This document shows, in pieces, positions 11,372 through 22,741 of a DNA stretch of 64,000 bases. Position numbers and translations under genes: made by a program. Origin of the DNA: Obelidium mucronatum (taxonomy: Eukaryota > Chytridiomycota > Chytridiomycetes > Chytridiales > Chytriomycetaceae). Each line of letters begins with the position of its first letter. Position 1 is the first letter of the stretch. The notes under the pieces are model-generated. The model made no database searches, was not told where the DNA came from, and saw only the letters and a program-made list of their open reading frames with translations. Location of the stretch: positions 1 through 64,000 of the forward strand of contig JAIVFH010000055.1 in NCBI GenBank assembly GCA_025765595.1, read 5' to 3'.

Positions 11372-14063
11372 ATGTCTCAAAACCAGAACTATGGCCGCCA
11401 CCATAACAACAGCCGGCCGACACAGGGCTCGCGACTGTACTCGAATCAATCACATCAAGGAGGCAGCAACTACTCAAACAACAACAACAACAACAACCAC
11501 AACAACAGCATCAACAACAACAACCGACACACCAATGGAAACAACAACATCTACAACAACCACTCAAATGCTTCACACCAAGCACCTAGACTCAACTCAT
11601 TCTCGTTTCAAAAGCAGATTCCAGTGTCATCGCCGTCATCTGGAACAAATCTATACTCAAATGTTGGTTCTGGCGGGATTCGATTTGACTTGAACAGACA
11701 TCAACAGCAGCAAAACAACAACTACAACAACAGCAATAACAACACGAATACGGGCAGAAATAATAATACTAGTAATGCTTATAATAGCACGGCAAAATCG
11801 GGAACAAAAGATTGGCGGAACTCTGAGATTGTAAACAAGAACCAGGACGCTGAAAAACTAGCAAAACGAGCAGAGAGATTCGGGACCAACACAACAGAAG
11901 CGGCAGCAGCAGCGGCACCACTGATACCCCCACCTGCGCTTAAAAGGGAGCTTTACAAACCTGAGCAAGGATATCTCTCCAAAAAGAAGAAGAAAACAAC
12001 CACCACCACCACCAACAATACCGATTCCGCAGAAAACGGGTCAGATTTCATTGGATTGGACAATGGCGATGACGAAGACGACGACGATGACAGTGAAGAT
12101 GAATTCAAGATTCATAAAAAGTTCAATGACCGCGATCCTCTGGATCTAGTATACGATTTACCATCCCCTGTATGGGCTGATTCGGAACGGCGATATTCAT
12201 CGAATCTGACTGAAATGTTTAATCAAGAAGTTCAGGATTATGTGCAGTATGTTTCTCCGACGCCGTCGGAACATTCTTTGCGGCATCTTACTATTGAGCG
12301 GCTGCGGTTTGTTGTATCACGGCTGTGGCCGTCGGCGACTGTACAAGTTTTTGGATCTTTTAGCACGAAGTTGTATCTACCAACGAGGTAAAAAAAAAAA
12401 AACTGGCGACCCTCTTTTTTCGGTTTAATCCTGATGGGTTCACCTAATTGTCAGTGATGTTGATGTTGTAATTATGGGAAACAATCTACGCGCCCCTGCA
12501 TCCCTTTTCGAGTTATCCGTTGCACTGAGGAATCATAAATATGTCTCAAAGATTGAAGTCATTGCTAAAGCCAGAGTTAATATGTTTTTTGCTTTTTTGG
12601 GTTTTATTGGCATTTGTTCTGACGAGATTGAAAAAAAAACCCAGGTTCCTATCATCAAATATACCGACGCGCTCACGTCTTTTCCTGTAGACATTTCAAT
12701 CAACATGGCCAGTGGTTTGCAAGCCGCTGAAATCGTGTCACACTTCCTGAATGAACCAAATGGAATCGGGGAAGCCATTCGTGGACTCATGTACCTGTTG
12801 AAACAGTTTCTCTTGGCGAGACATTTAAACGAGCCTTTTAATGGCGGATGTGGGAGTTACGCGCTGTTGATTCTAGTCAGCACGTTTGTGAAGGTAATAA
12901 TAATGTATTCCAAATGGACATGAACATGCTCTTTTCTTTTTTTTAATACTTTCTTATTGAACATGCCTCTCTGTTTGTTAGCTTCACCCACTTTTTCAAA
13001 TCGGTGCTATAAACCCTTCTGAGAACTTGGGGACTCTGTTTCTAGAGTTTCTAGAACTCTATGGTCGCCATTTCAACTACCCAGAAGTCGGAATCATGTG
13101 TGACTTGAAAACTGGACCCGAGTACTTTTTGAAGCGCGATTTACGTGGGAGTACGAATCGAAAGATTGGGTATTTGACTGTATTGGATCCACAGGATGAT
13201 AGTAAGTTTCTGCGTTTTTTTTTGTTTGGTGTTCAAGTTTTTTTATCCCACACCTTCATCGCCCAAAAAAACATAAAAAAAAAGCAAACGACGTTGGGGC
13301 TGGAGCATTCAACTTTTTCACAATCAAGCAAGAGTTTTTCCGCGCTTCTCAACGAATAATGTGCATCTTGGGAGCCGGTCAGAAACGGTTCATGGAACAT
13401 GAACGCCAACGGAAGAAGCAGCAGTAGTGGGAGTCACAGCTAGTCGAAAAAGGAATTCAAATCATGCACCGAAACCACCATTGAGTATACTCAGCGCTAT
13501 ATTGACAGTAAGAAAGGGACTTTTTTCTTATCGATGTGACATGGAGGATCTGTGGGAGAAGGTTTCGGCGGGGCAAGTGGCAACGGGTGTGGATGAAAGC
13601 TGTATGGCAGCAAGTATGTGAAGCGTTGAAAAGACACGAAGAGGAGAGGCAAGTGGCTGTGAAGAGAAAGAGGGAAGAGGGCGAGATTTCGGATGAGAGA
13701 TTACTTGCCCCCAAGGCTTTATCGAATGGTAAGTGAAGCGAGAGCCTCCAACAGTTGTCGATGGTGCAGTGGATTCGCCTGAAGCTGAGGAACCTCAACG
13801 GAAAAAGGCGCGTACAGAATCCAAAGATTTTGTTCCCTTTCGTCAACGCGAGGAAGAAGAGTGGGCAAGTTGGGAAAAACAGTATTTCCAGACATTGAGG
13901 GAAGCAAAGGAAGAGCTTGGGTATTCTGGATCTGATGTGAGCATGGAGTTGTCGTCTGGCGAGGAAGAGGAAGGGACAGATTGTAGAGACTACCAGCAAA
14001 GCACGAAAGACGCGCGACGAAGAGCGGAAGGGTGAAGGAAAGAACCCGTTGAAGAAGAAGTGA
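11372..14063 (+). CDS. TRF4/TENT4-type non-canonical poly(A) polymerase
   Basis: The catalytic core has VQVFGSFSTKLYLPTR followed across an intron by SDVDVVIMG, the GS and DxD motifs of the polymerase-beta-like nucleotidyltransferases. Next come FPVDISINMASG and a PAP-associated domain (INPSENLGTLFLEFLELYG, VGAGAFNFFTIKQEFFRAS). TRF4-type enzymes add short A tails to nuclear RNAs for exosome decay in the TRAMP complex. Introns lie at about 12390-12454, 12575-12640, 12895-12980 and 13200-13285. The first 170 residues are extremely Asn/Gln-rich. After about 13420 the C-terminal tail (coiled KRHEEERQVAVKRKREEGE, then KARKTRDEERKGEGKNPLKK) is split between frames, so the true stop is taken as 14061-14063. 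Confidence 0.75.
11476..11526 (+). repeat. AAC-rich trinucleotide tract inside the TRF4-like gene
   Basis: A run of CAA/AAC triplets encodes an Asn stretch within the N-terminal region of the polymerase. Further AAC-rich patches follow at about 11700-11760. Confidence 0.8.
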
Positions 14064-14068
14064 ATTAA

Positions 14069-14600
14069 AATGTTGCGGACAATTGTTTAGCGTTTCTTCC
14101 TCGCGCCGATTCTGTAGCACGGCGGCCGCCGATCAAGCCGCCGCCTCCGGCGAAAGAAGCGGCGATCAAGCCGACGGCGCCGCCTGTTGAAAGAGACGCC
14201 GCCGCACCTGCGGCAGCGGCGCGCACTGGCACTCGAGCTCGACGAGACGCACCTCGAGGAAGCGTTCATCAAGGGCGGCGGCAAGGGCGGGCAGGCGGGT
14301 CAACAAGCACGCGTCATGCGTGCAAGCTGCGCCACGCGCCGACGGGGCTCGCCGTGCGCTGCCAGCGCTTCCGCGCGCTCGCCGACAACCGCAGGGAGGC
14401 GCGCAAGCTGCTGGCGCTGGCGCTCGACGACCTCTACAACGGCCCGGACTCGCGCCGCTGCGCCGCGAACGCCGAGGAGGCCGCGCGCAAGAAGAAGGCT
14501 GCGCGGAAGGCAAAGAAGCGGCTGGCCGCGAAGAAGGCGGGCAAGGACAAGGACGACAAAAGTGATGAGGATGATGATGATGCGAATAACACTACTACAC
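14069..14600 (+). CDS. Mitochondrial release-factor-domain ribosome rescue protein (MTRFR/C12orf65-like)
   Basis: The recognisable part is LDETHLEEAFIKGGGKGGQA, which carries the GGQ motif of class I peptide release factors. It is followed by VNKHASCV and KLRHAPTGLAVRCQRFR in neighbouring frames, then DNRREARKLLALALDDLYNG and a Lys/Ala-rich tail. The order and spacing match MTRFR, a codon-independent mitochondrial peptidyl-tRNA hydrolase. Two single-base shifts near 14302 and 14328 split the domain. An ATG lies at 14069, but its frame stops within seven codons, so the start is uncertain. The stretch is very GC-rich compared with its neighbours, and the end near 14600 is also uncertain. Confidence 0.6.
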
Positions 14601-14621
14601 TACTCTATTCATTATCACGCA

Positions 14622-15400
14622 TCACTTGCGGTTGGACAGGAGCTGCAGAATACGCAGAAACAAATTCAAAATATCCAGATACAGCTCCACTGCCGCGCGA
14701 ATGTACTCGTCCACAGTATACTTTTCAAACATCATGAACGTGTCATACACAATATACGCGCAAAACAAGACGGCTCCAAACAAGGTGAAGATGAGGTCGA
14801 GTACTTGGCTGTACGGGAAAAAGAACTGCAGAAACAGCACTTCAACAAGAACAGAAAGAGATATATACAAGAAGGGCTGCATTCCTTCAAAAGAAAGCTT
14901 TAGATTGAAGTGTGTATAGCGTAAGTCCGATGAATATACAAAAGGTGATGATTGTGGCTTGCAAGACTGTTTCTGATTCCTTGGACGCACAAACCACACC
15001 GACAATGTAAGCCTCGACGAATGTGAAGGCCGCCAGTAGGATGCGGTTCAATGGTTCTTGCTTGCGATAAATCATGAGCGGGATGATGAGGAGAATGGAG
15101 GCGAAGCAAGACACCAAGAGGAGAGTTGGGTTAGGACTGCACAAATGCCTTCACTCCTTCGTGGTACATGCAGAATGCTGCAGCAATAGTAGTGACACCA
15201 AGCTGCATGGACAGGATAGCGTACACTTTTCGGATAAAGCCCAAGCGTACATTTGACTCGCATTCCTTCAGCAGTGGCTTGTGGTCGACGGGATAGGCGG
15301 CTTCTGGATCATACCCGGCAGCAGTATACGACGGTGGCGGCAGAGCAGACTCAGGGTCGGCAGCTGGAACTGCTGAATACGAAGGCGGAGTGTTCATCAT
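14622..15400 (-). CDS. TMBIM / Bax inhibitor-1 (Lifeguard) family membrane protein
   Basis: The protein starts with a Pro/Tyr-rich cytosolic segment (PPSYSAV, PPPSYTAAGY) typical of Lifeguard-type TMBIM proteins. FIRKVYAILSMQLGVTT and several helices follow (NPTLLLVSCFASILLIIPLM, AAFTFVEAYIVGVV, ATIITFCIFIGLTLYTLQS). The family block GAVLFCAYIVYDTFMMFEKY and a last helix (YLDILNLFLRILQLL) close it. TMBIM proteins are Ca2+-leak channels of Golgi, ER or mitochondrial membranes. Two single-base shifts, near 15140 and 14892, interrupt an otherwise continuous protein. The start codon at 15400 lies 32 bases from the ATG of the divergent zinc-cluster gene. Confidence 0.75.
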
Positions 15401-15432
15401 TTTGATTGTTCTTTTCTTTTGTTTTGTGTAGA
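15401..15432. promoter_or_regulatory. 32-base head-to-head intergenic region (TMBIM / zinc-cluster regulator)
   Basis: Only a T-rich 32-base segment separates the ATG codons of two divergent genes. The core promoters and 5' leaders of both must overlap here or reach into the neighbouring gene. Confidence 0.5.
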
Positions 15433-17432
15433 ATGTCCTGCTCGGCTTGCCGCCGCCATAAAAAGAAATGCGCGCTCGCCAGCCCGCACACGTGCGAGCG
15501 GTGTCTGCGGCTTGGGCTTTCGTGCAACGCGGCGCCAAGCGCGGCGCCGTCCTCCTGCGGCCGCTGCCGCAAAGACAAGAAGCGGTGCGAGCGCGCCGGG
15601 CTTGGCGCGTGCGGCCGCTGCACAAGCCTCGGCCGCGCCGCCGCCTGCGATCTGCGGCGCGACGAGCCAGCGAGCCGGAACATGTCGGCATCGATGGCGC
15701 GACTGGCGGACGCCTTCGAACAGCCGCTGGCCAATCTGGATGCCGAAGGAAACAGGCGGGCTGGAAATAGAAGATCCAGATCTCTTGCCAACGATGGAAG
15801 AGTGGCAGCTCGTTTATTCGGCGTCAGTCACGGCAGATGGAAGTCTCACCCCGCAAATGTCGTATGACTGCGACAACTTTATCATGAAGTACTTTCAGCA
15901 ACCTGCCGTATTCAGATTAAGTGTTTGCGCAAAGTCTGCCCACGCGAGGGGCTGGTTCTCCCCAAATCCGCTACTGTGTGAGCAACAAGCTATTCCGTAC
16001 TATACACGAGCGCGAAAAGCAATTATACGAGCACTAGGCGAAACCCCAACATATCAAACTGTTCAAGTGTTATACCAAATTTGCCTATTTGCTCAATGTT
16101 AGCAAGTATTCTTGATCATTCAGTTCTATTTGGTTTTAAAGCCTTCTACTGTCACATAGGGAAAGGACAACCAGAAATTGGCCGACCGTTGCTGAAGATT
16201 GCCCAAGAGCTTATAATTTTCCTGCGCCTGAATATCGACCCAAGTGATTCCCCGTGGCTATTCCATCTTAATCTATCAGAGCGTCAAATGGAAGATCGAC
16301 GAAGAGCATTTTGGTGCATCTATTGGAAGCTTTGCTTTGAGCAAGCAACCTTCTGGCGACGCTATTCGCGTATCTATTGATTCAACGAAAATCAGAGCAC
16401 CTGCATTCATTTTCGACCCACACATGATCTTTGAGCAAAACGTACTGCTGCCTCATATTTGCAACATATACTCTCTCATATCTACAATCAAAAAACAAAA
16501 CTCTTCAGCACCAAAATCCACCTCCAGCATTCTATCCCAAGAAACCCTCCTCCACTCCCTCTATCTAGCAACCCATTCCAGCCTCCCCTTTCACCATCTT
16601 TTAATCGCAGTACTCCCCTTTTGAACTCACAAAAGCAGACACGACTCGCTTCGAATTCCAACTCTCCAAAATGACAGTCAGTGAACGACAAATGGCTCTC
16701 TCCTTCAACACCGAAGTCCTCTCCACAACACTCCTCCTCAACCGACCCACCCTTTTCCTCACATGCTTGAAATCACAGCACCCAATGTTTTTGAGTTCTG
16801 AATCACAGGCTCTGATTCTATCGGCTGTCGGCCAGTGTCTTGATCGGGCGTACCGGATTGCGCATTTATTGATTTTCTATACGCTTCCACACAGGCCTGT
16901 TTATATCGCAAACTTTTACGATATTTTCCCAATGTTTGAAGCAATGATTTCGATTTGGTTTTTGCATTGTCGTATGGATCCGGTTTGGTGGAGTTTGTTG
17001 AAAGTTCATTAACCAGCAGCAGCAGCAAGCAGCATCAACAACCCAAAAATCCCCAGGATTGGAACTTGATTGAAGGGCTCGTCAACGCCTTGATGGAACT
17101 CGTCAAGAGTAAACTCGGGCATGAAGGAAGTAAACCAGGGACGTCGTCACCAATCTTGACGTGTATGGAAGCAATGTGGGATGAAATGAAGCAATGTCGT
17201 TTCTCACCAGAGTTTGGTGATTCAAAACCGACTTCTGTTGTTGCTGTTGAAAACGGTAGGTGAGGTGGAAGATATTGTGGTGGCCATGAAAGTTGCGTCT
17301 CTAGGCGACATTGGCGGAGGAAGTAGTATCTATGATGTTGAAGAGATTTCAATGACAAAAGAGCCGCATTGCTTTATGGGGCTTGTTGGGAATGACTGTG
17401 GGGACGCGGTTGCGATGGAAGGGGCCTATTGA
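15433..17432 (+). CDS. Fungal zinc-cluster transcription regulator with two Zn2Cys6 motifs, frame broken
   Basis: The N-terminus has two Cys clusters in tandem. The first runs from CSACRRHKKKC to CERCLRLGLSC (CX2CX6CX7CX2CX6C). The second runs from CGRCRKDKKRC to CGRCTSLGRAAAC (CX2CX6CX7CX2CX8C). Zn2Cys6 modules bind DNA and are almost confined to fungi. The middle region is typical of the fungal transcription-factor regulatory domain (LLPTMEEWQLVYSASVT, GQPEIGRPLLKIAQEL, ERQMEDRRRAFWCIYW). One intron fits at about 16098-16140. Single-base shifts near 15760, 16350, 16620, 17000 and 17265 break the frame, so the coding extent is a reconstruction. The first 300 bases are GC-rich. Confidence 0.7.
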
Positions 17433-17563
17433 AGAGAATTGGAAACTGTTTTGGAAATTGAATGATTGATTGAGAGTATATCTTAAGATTTACGGTAGAG
17501 AGGTGGTGTGTAATTTAAGGTAATTTAAAATGGTTGGATGAAATGAACAGTATTTATGAGATG

Positions 17564-18964
17564 TCAACAACAATAAAACCAAACAATGGTTAGCACTGTT
17601 ATAATTATTAATGAGGCCAAAAAATGTGAGGGAGGCCGAGGACGAGCTGGTAGTTGAAGATTTCTTGGTGAATCCTCCAGTATTCCAACTTGCGGAATAT
17701 TCATGGGCGCGTCTCCTGCTGCGCAGCCATGAATCAAATTTAAATCTTGTAGAGTCTCATTACTGGAAGGAATACCATAATCAGTCGTCATGGAATTGGA
17801 TAGTTCTGTGATTTCGCGAATTAATTCCGCCCGGATAACGTCACGGCTGTGTTCCAGTAAATCAATCTCAATGTCCATGTCGAGGTCTGGAGAGGATTCA
17901 TTGACTTGTTTCAAGACAGGGGTTTCGTCTGACAGAGAAAGCTGCATGTGTAGTGGTAGGTTGGGAGATTCCGAGACAGCATGTGGTGAGTATTCTGACA
18001 CTGGAGATTCACACATGGTAGCTTCCATAGCATACGATTTTTGAATGTATTTGGTGATTTCCAAGCGATCTGGATCCTGGACTGTAAGGAGGTCCAACTG
18101 CAATTCGTGAGAAAGGAGGACACAAAGATCATGACCTCCAGTTCCTATCCAAATAAAAAATAATGCTTGATCAGATTTGGCTCCGTTTCGTTTTGAAATG
18201 AAAGAAGCGTATAGACGTACCCAACGCAATCAAGATTTCCTTTAAACTGCTACTAGTACCACCAATTAGGCCCCACTCTCTCAACCCAACTCTCACATTC
18301 TCGATAACTTGCTCGATATTTCCAGATTCGCTATCAACCTTCATTACTCGCGTATTATCGTCATCCAAGAAATCGGCCAACGCGTCCAACTTCACAACTG
18401 GAATCAGAAAGAATAGAATGTCGATGGGTTGCGTGACGGAATCAAGCTTTTCATATTCACTTTCATCGGGGTTTGGTATTGGATTTGGGAAGAGGGCATC
18501 AAGCGTTGTTTCTTTGTTTTTTTTTTGTTTGATGTGGCACATTCCAAGTCAGTGGTTACCAGCAAAGCAGGACAACAAGTATTACCAAGCAAGAATCCGC
18601 AAGAGTCTGCATTCGATACCACATGATTTCGTAAACGCCTAATCAGCTTATTCAGTTTTTCGGGCAGTCAGTTTTCTTTCGCCAGGTGTTCTCAACAAAA
18701 TCTCACTTCAGGATTCGGACCCAGGATATCTTCTGTTCCAGAAAAAGGTGCAGTCGAAATAACTTCAATCAAGTTCTCTTCGGATTTTGCTTGTCTTGCG
18801 CATCCTTTTGGTTCTGTTGTGTTGTTGGACCCAGCATCTGTAACGAGATATGAATCCGGAAAATCGACTGATGCTTCATCATCATCTGCGTCTGTTTGTT
18901 GCTCATCGCAGTTCAAATCTTTGGGGCCAATCATTTCAATGTCCAACGATACGTTGGCGGACAT
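17564..18964 (-). CDS. Tail-anchored protein of unknown function
   Basis: Four exons (18964-18707, 18646-18586, 18511-18221, 18144-17564) join with consistent phases. The N-terminus is acidic (DEQQTDADDDEASVDFPDSY). A globular middle follows (LIRRLRNHVVSNADSCGFLL, QPIDILFFLIPVVKLDALA, NVRVGLREWGLIGGTSSSL, GTGGHDLCVLLSHELQLDLL), then an acidic/Ser-rich stretch. The last residues form a membrane anchor, FLASLIIITVLTIVWFYCC, ending in two Cys. That suggests a C-tail-anchored ER, peroxisomal or mitochondrial outer-membrane protein. I do not recognise the family. It sits 57 bases head-to-head from the mitochondrial carrier. Confidence 0.6.
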
Positions 18965-19021
18965 TTTCGGGAATCAAAGAGAGATGTTTTTTTTTTTTAA
19001 TTTTTATTAATTTTTCAATAA
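18965..19021. promoter_or_regulatory. 57-base head-to-head intergenic region (tail-anchored protein / carrier)
   Basis: An A/T-rich segment with a run of T separates two divergent start codons, so it must serve both genes. Confidence 0.45.
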
Positions 19022-20011
19022 ATGTCACAACGGCGAGAACTCGACCAACTGACAGCATTCATTGCTGGCGGCTGCGGAGGAGTTTCGAATGTTCTGATTG
19101 GATGTAAGTGATATTCCTGATGATTTTCAAACATGTCGAACTAACGGCAAGCTCAATTTTAGATCCATTCGACACTCTCAAAGTGAAACTGCAGACAAGC
19201 AATGAATACAAAGGCCTCGTCGACTGTTTCAAGCAGACAATCGCAAAGAGTGGAGTCAGAGGCCTTTATAGAGGGATTACATCACCGTTGCTGGGCGTTA
19301 CCCCAATGTGGGCGCTGTCGTTCTGGTACAAAAAACAGCTGTGATCAAGTCAACTGTGGCTAACACTACAAACCTAAAAACAGGTCTTATGAAATGGGTC
19401 AACGAATGGTAATCTACTGCAGAGACCCATCTATGAAATCAAAGCCTCTGTCTCTCTTTGAAATCGCATTGGCAGGATGCTGGTCGTCTGTCCCAACCAC
19501 AATTGTAACAACGCCAATGGAACGGTTAAAAGTGATTCTCCAAACCCAAGGTCAAACTGGATCGACAACAAAATATACCGGCATGTTCGATGCCCTCAAG
19601 GGTGTCCTCAAGGAGAATGGAGTTCGAGGACTATATCGAGGAACAGTTGCCACGCTCATGCGAGATATCCCAGGCGGTGCAGTGTATTTCGCGACTTATG
19701 AGTTTGTATATCGGTCCTTGAAAGTCGGGGACAGTATTTCAGTTCCCGCGGCTCTGTTCGCGGGGGGAATGTCGGGAGTGGCCATGTGGTCTGTTGCTAT
19801 TCCTGCGGATGTAGTGAAAAGTCGAATTCAAGCGTCTGCTGAAGGCACGTATAGAGGATTTTTGGATTGCGCTGGAAAGATTGTGCGGGAGGGAGGTATA
19901 AAGGCTCTTTATAAAGGGTTTGGTCCTGCAATGATACGTGCATTCCCGGCCAATGCTGCTGGTTGGATGGGTAGAATGGGGGCTCTAGAAGTCATTCACA
20001 GTTTCAAATAA
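19022..20011 (+). CDS. Mitochondrial carrier family protein, probably carnitine/acylcarnitine-like
   Basis: Exons 19022-19103, 19163-19325 and 19384-20011 give 290 residues, the usual size for the SLC25 family. All three carrier repeats are present with signature PX(D/E)XX(K/R): [26 protein letters not shown] and [13 protein letters not shown]. Each is followed by a GLYRG or ALYKG-type second-helix motif. The carrier moves a metabolite across the inner mitochondrial membrane. The repeat sequences and substrate-contact regions resemble the carnitine/acylcarnitine group most, but related basic amino acid carriers cannot be excluded. All phases agree and the frame is intact. Confidence 0.85.
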
Positions 20012-20051
20012 AAAACGCGATGAAACGTACAGTATACACTTTTTTATTATT

Positions 20052-21369
20052 TTACTTTGGAGTGAAATAACTGGCATTGTACTGCGACAGATCATGAACA
20101 GGATCCGTGGGATCAACCACAATTACAACTTTTCCCTTGCTTTTGCGGTCATTGATAAACTGGTGGGCATCCATAACATGATCCATATCAAAGATGCTGT
20201 CAACATAGGGACGAACCCACCCGTCCTTGACACCGTCAAAAACACTAGAAGGGTGGCAGATTAAAAACACGAGTGCTAAATATAGGTGCTTACATTTTAA
20301 GCCATTGAATGGGGTATTCAACATCATCAAACATTTTGGCCATGTTGACTCCAAACACCCCTGTGCAATCATCCATAAGTCTCAAAGGAGACCAAGTGGG
20401 TGCACCTAGAAGCATTGAAAACGCGATCTTTGGTTGAAATCATTTAGCATGCTTATGCATTAGATGGGTTAACATCACCTTGATCCAGGCAAGAACCACA
20501 AAATCAGATTTCAAAGTTGCTTGCATCGAACTCGCACCAAAGATTCCTAACTTTCCCCCACGTCTCAAACACTTGTAGTTCTTTTTCCACGATGCGGCTC
20601 CACCAATGGGATCAATAATCAAATCGGCACCCTTTCCATTCGTTTCTCTCAAGACTTCAGCAGCAAAATCCTGGGTGTTGTAATCGATTGCCAAATCCAA
20701 ACCACGAGTTTTGAGGAATTCATGCTTTCCTTTTGAAGCAGTTCCGATGGTCTTTGCACCAATGTGTCGTGCAATGTCAATCGCAGCAAGCCCAACACCA
20801 CCGCCCTGAAAAAACATAAGAATCAGTTTCCTCGAACCTCATCTATACACAATCTTGAGCTGCAAAAACTCACCGCGTTTTGAATGAGAAGTGTCTGCCC
20901 ACGTTGCAGACTTCCCATGTGAACCAACAGCATCCACGCCGTTAAGTAAACGACAGGAAGAGAAGCAGCTTCAATAAACGAGACTGAATCAGGTTTTTCA
21001 ATGCAATGGTCGAGCTTGGTGATAACAGTGTCAGAGTAACCGCCAAACTTGGTCATAGCTGCAACAGGTTTCCCAATCCACGATTTAGGAACGTTCGCAC
21101 CAACAGCGTCAATCACCCCAGAGACTTCGTATCCGACGCAGTTGGGAAATGCTGTTTTATAGAAACAGGAGGGGTTCAGTTCTGGAAGTGCGATGTCCAC
21201 AAAAAACTCAACGTGGTGCTTCTGGGTAGATTCCCTCTCTGGCCATCAAGTCTGCAAAGTTGACACCGAAGGCTTTGACTCTGATTCTCACTTCGCCGCT
21301 TTCTGGGCTCGGATCGCTTGATACTTTGACAGTCACAACATTGACTCGTTCAAACACAACTTGCTTCAT
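20052..21369 (-). CDS. Quinone oxidoreductase-like MDR protein (VAT-1 / zeta-crystallin type)
   Basis: A zinc-free medium-chain dehydrogenase/reductase. It has the N-terminal block GEVRIRVKAFGVNFADLMAR and FPNCVGYEVSGVIDAVG. A nucleotide-binding fold follows, starting at GGVGLAAIDIARHIGAKTIG across an intron. Such enzymes reduce quinones or enones with NADPH. Exons are about 21369-21213, 21152-20874, 20805-20479, 20405-20294 and 20244-20052. The first intron uses a GTTGAG donor. Phases agree except at the third intron, where the frames before and after differ by one base; an indel or a different donor there is possible. The C-terminal pieces GVFGVNMAKMFDDVEYP and GWVRPYVDSIFDMDHVMDA are typical of VAT-1-like members. 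Confidence 0.8.
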
Positions 21370-21434
21370 TCTGGCAATTCAAAAATATATCTTTAAGGAG
21401 GATTATAACCCTGTCAAAATAAAAATCAATTCGA

Positions 21435-22329
21435 TTCAATCGCTTTCTTCTTTGGCTGCCTCGTCAGTCTTGCCAACTAGGGTTTCTGAACTCCTCAATT
21501 TTGGTCTCGAGCCAACAGTAACGCGCGACAAGCGCTCTTTCATTCGCGCCTCCTTTTCCTTCCGAAGTGCAACTTCATTGCGAATAAAATTGCAAACACC
21601 ACTGTAAACAGCGTCTCCACGGCAATCATGTAAATCTCATCGTTCCTTTGAATAAAGACAAAGTAAATTGCAGTCAGGGTTGTGAATACTGCAATCCCTG
21701 AAATTCCATGTCTCGAAATAATTACAAAATGCTGATCGACATCAAATCCCTCTACGGCTGTGTTGTGGAGGAATTTTACAAACGTTGTTAACAGGCACAT
21801 ATCCAAAACAGTCAATGCAATATACGTGGCCAACGAGGTCTCACTTTCCACAATCGTCAAAATATTCGCGTCGGAAGCCAATTGAACTGTTCTGCAGACG
21901 GCTGGGACGACTGTTACAAGCGCTGTCGTTCCAACAAATGTCCAAACAACCCATATTATGGATGGAAACTCTTGCTCAATAATAGGATAACTTCTCACGT
22001 AGCTGTAGAAGAGGTATGCGAGCTGAAATGACGCGATTCCCCAGCTTCTGACTGCCTCGGGCCAGCTTACACGCTAATTTCCAAGTTGTATCGTTTATAC
22101 CCTGAACAATGATAAGCTCTGATGAATAAATCAATAGTTGGGCGATGGCCATAGTGTACAAGCAGATATTGAACGGGGTAGCCGTTTGGTACAGGTTTCG
22201 GCGACTGGGTGGTTTGGGCTGGTCGTTCTTGACAACTTCTAAAACAAAAGCAACAGAGAGACCAAGAGAACACACGGTCATAGCTGAGCAGGTGAAAAAG
22301 GCTGGCTGGTTGTCGTTTGCTTCGTTCAT
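21435..22329 (-). CDS. Seven-helix membrane protein of unknown function
   Basis: Seven hydrophobic segments can be traced in order: FFTCSAMTVCSLGLSVAFVL, FNICLYTMAIAQLLIYSSEL, SWGIASFQLAYLFYSYV, SIIWVVWTFVGTTALVTVV, LATYIALTVLDMCLLTTFV, GISGIAVFTTLTAIYFVFI and AVETLFTVVFAILF. A charged tail follows (RKEKEARMKERLSRVTV). Seven helices with a basic C-terminal tail suggest a receptor-like protein, but no diagnostic GPCR motif is visible. Two single-base shifts, near 22065 and 21580, split the frame; without the second, the protein would end early in a Lys/Arg-rich nonsense tail. The start is the ATG at 22329. Confidence 0.5.
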
Positions 22330-22741
22330 GGTCTTTCAAAATGGTAGTCTGGATAAAATTGTGTAAATCTCTGTCTCCCCGGACTTCGCGGTGATTTCAC
22401 TTCTATTTGATTCCTTTTCGAATAATAATTTTTTCTTTTGTCGTTAAGAATACAAGGTGGCGTTTTTCAACGAACGGAATTCCGTCAGAGAAACTGTCCT
22501 GATTGTATAAATCTTAAATCCACTCCTGATCAAAGATGTCCGGATGTTTATGTGAAGCGTTCTTATTCTAGTTGCTCGGATTCCTCATGAACAGAATTTA
22601 TTGGAACGTCTTGGATATATACTTTAACCTTTCTTTTTGAAACAAACGGTGGAAAACAGTTGAATCTCAGAAAAAACTAACCATTGACGGAAAACCATAC
22701 ATAAATAATAAAATAGAATAACTCAAATAGATATACGTAAT
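22330..22741. other. Intergenic region, nothing recognised
   Basis: This AT-rich stretch lies upstream of the seven-helix gene and downstream of the SAM-domain gene. No ORF, RNA gene or repeat could be supported. It probably holds the promoter of the former and the 3' end of the latter. Confidence 0.4.

Noticed and set aside
14187..14903. A 238-codon Arg/Ala/Thr-rich plus-strand frame
   Set aside because: Only its first 35 residues match the release-factor domain. The rest is an out-of-frame reading of that gene and the antisense of the TMBIM gene.
8292..17432. Programmed ribosomal frameshifting as an explanation for the broken frames
   Set aside because: The shifts are both +1 and -1, lie at unrelated sequences, and occur several times per gene, also in low-complexity tails. 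No shared slippery motif was seen.
21540..21600. Lys/Arg-rich ending (HFGRKRRRE) of the seven-helix protein
   Set aside because: The neighbouring frame continues the helix into a longer charged tail to 21435, which looks more natural than the short basic run.
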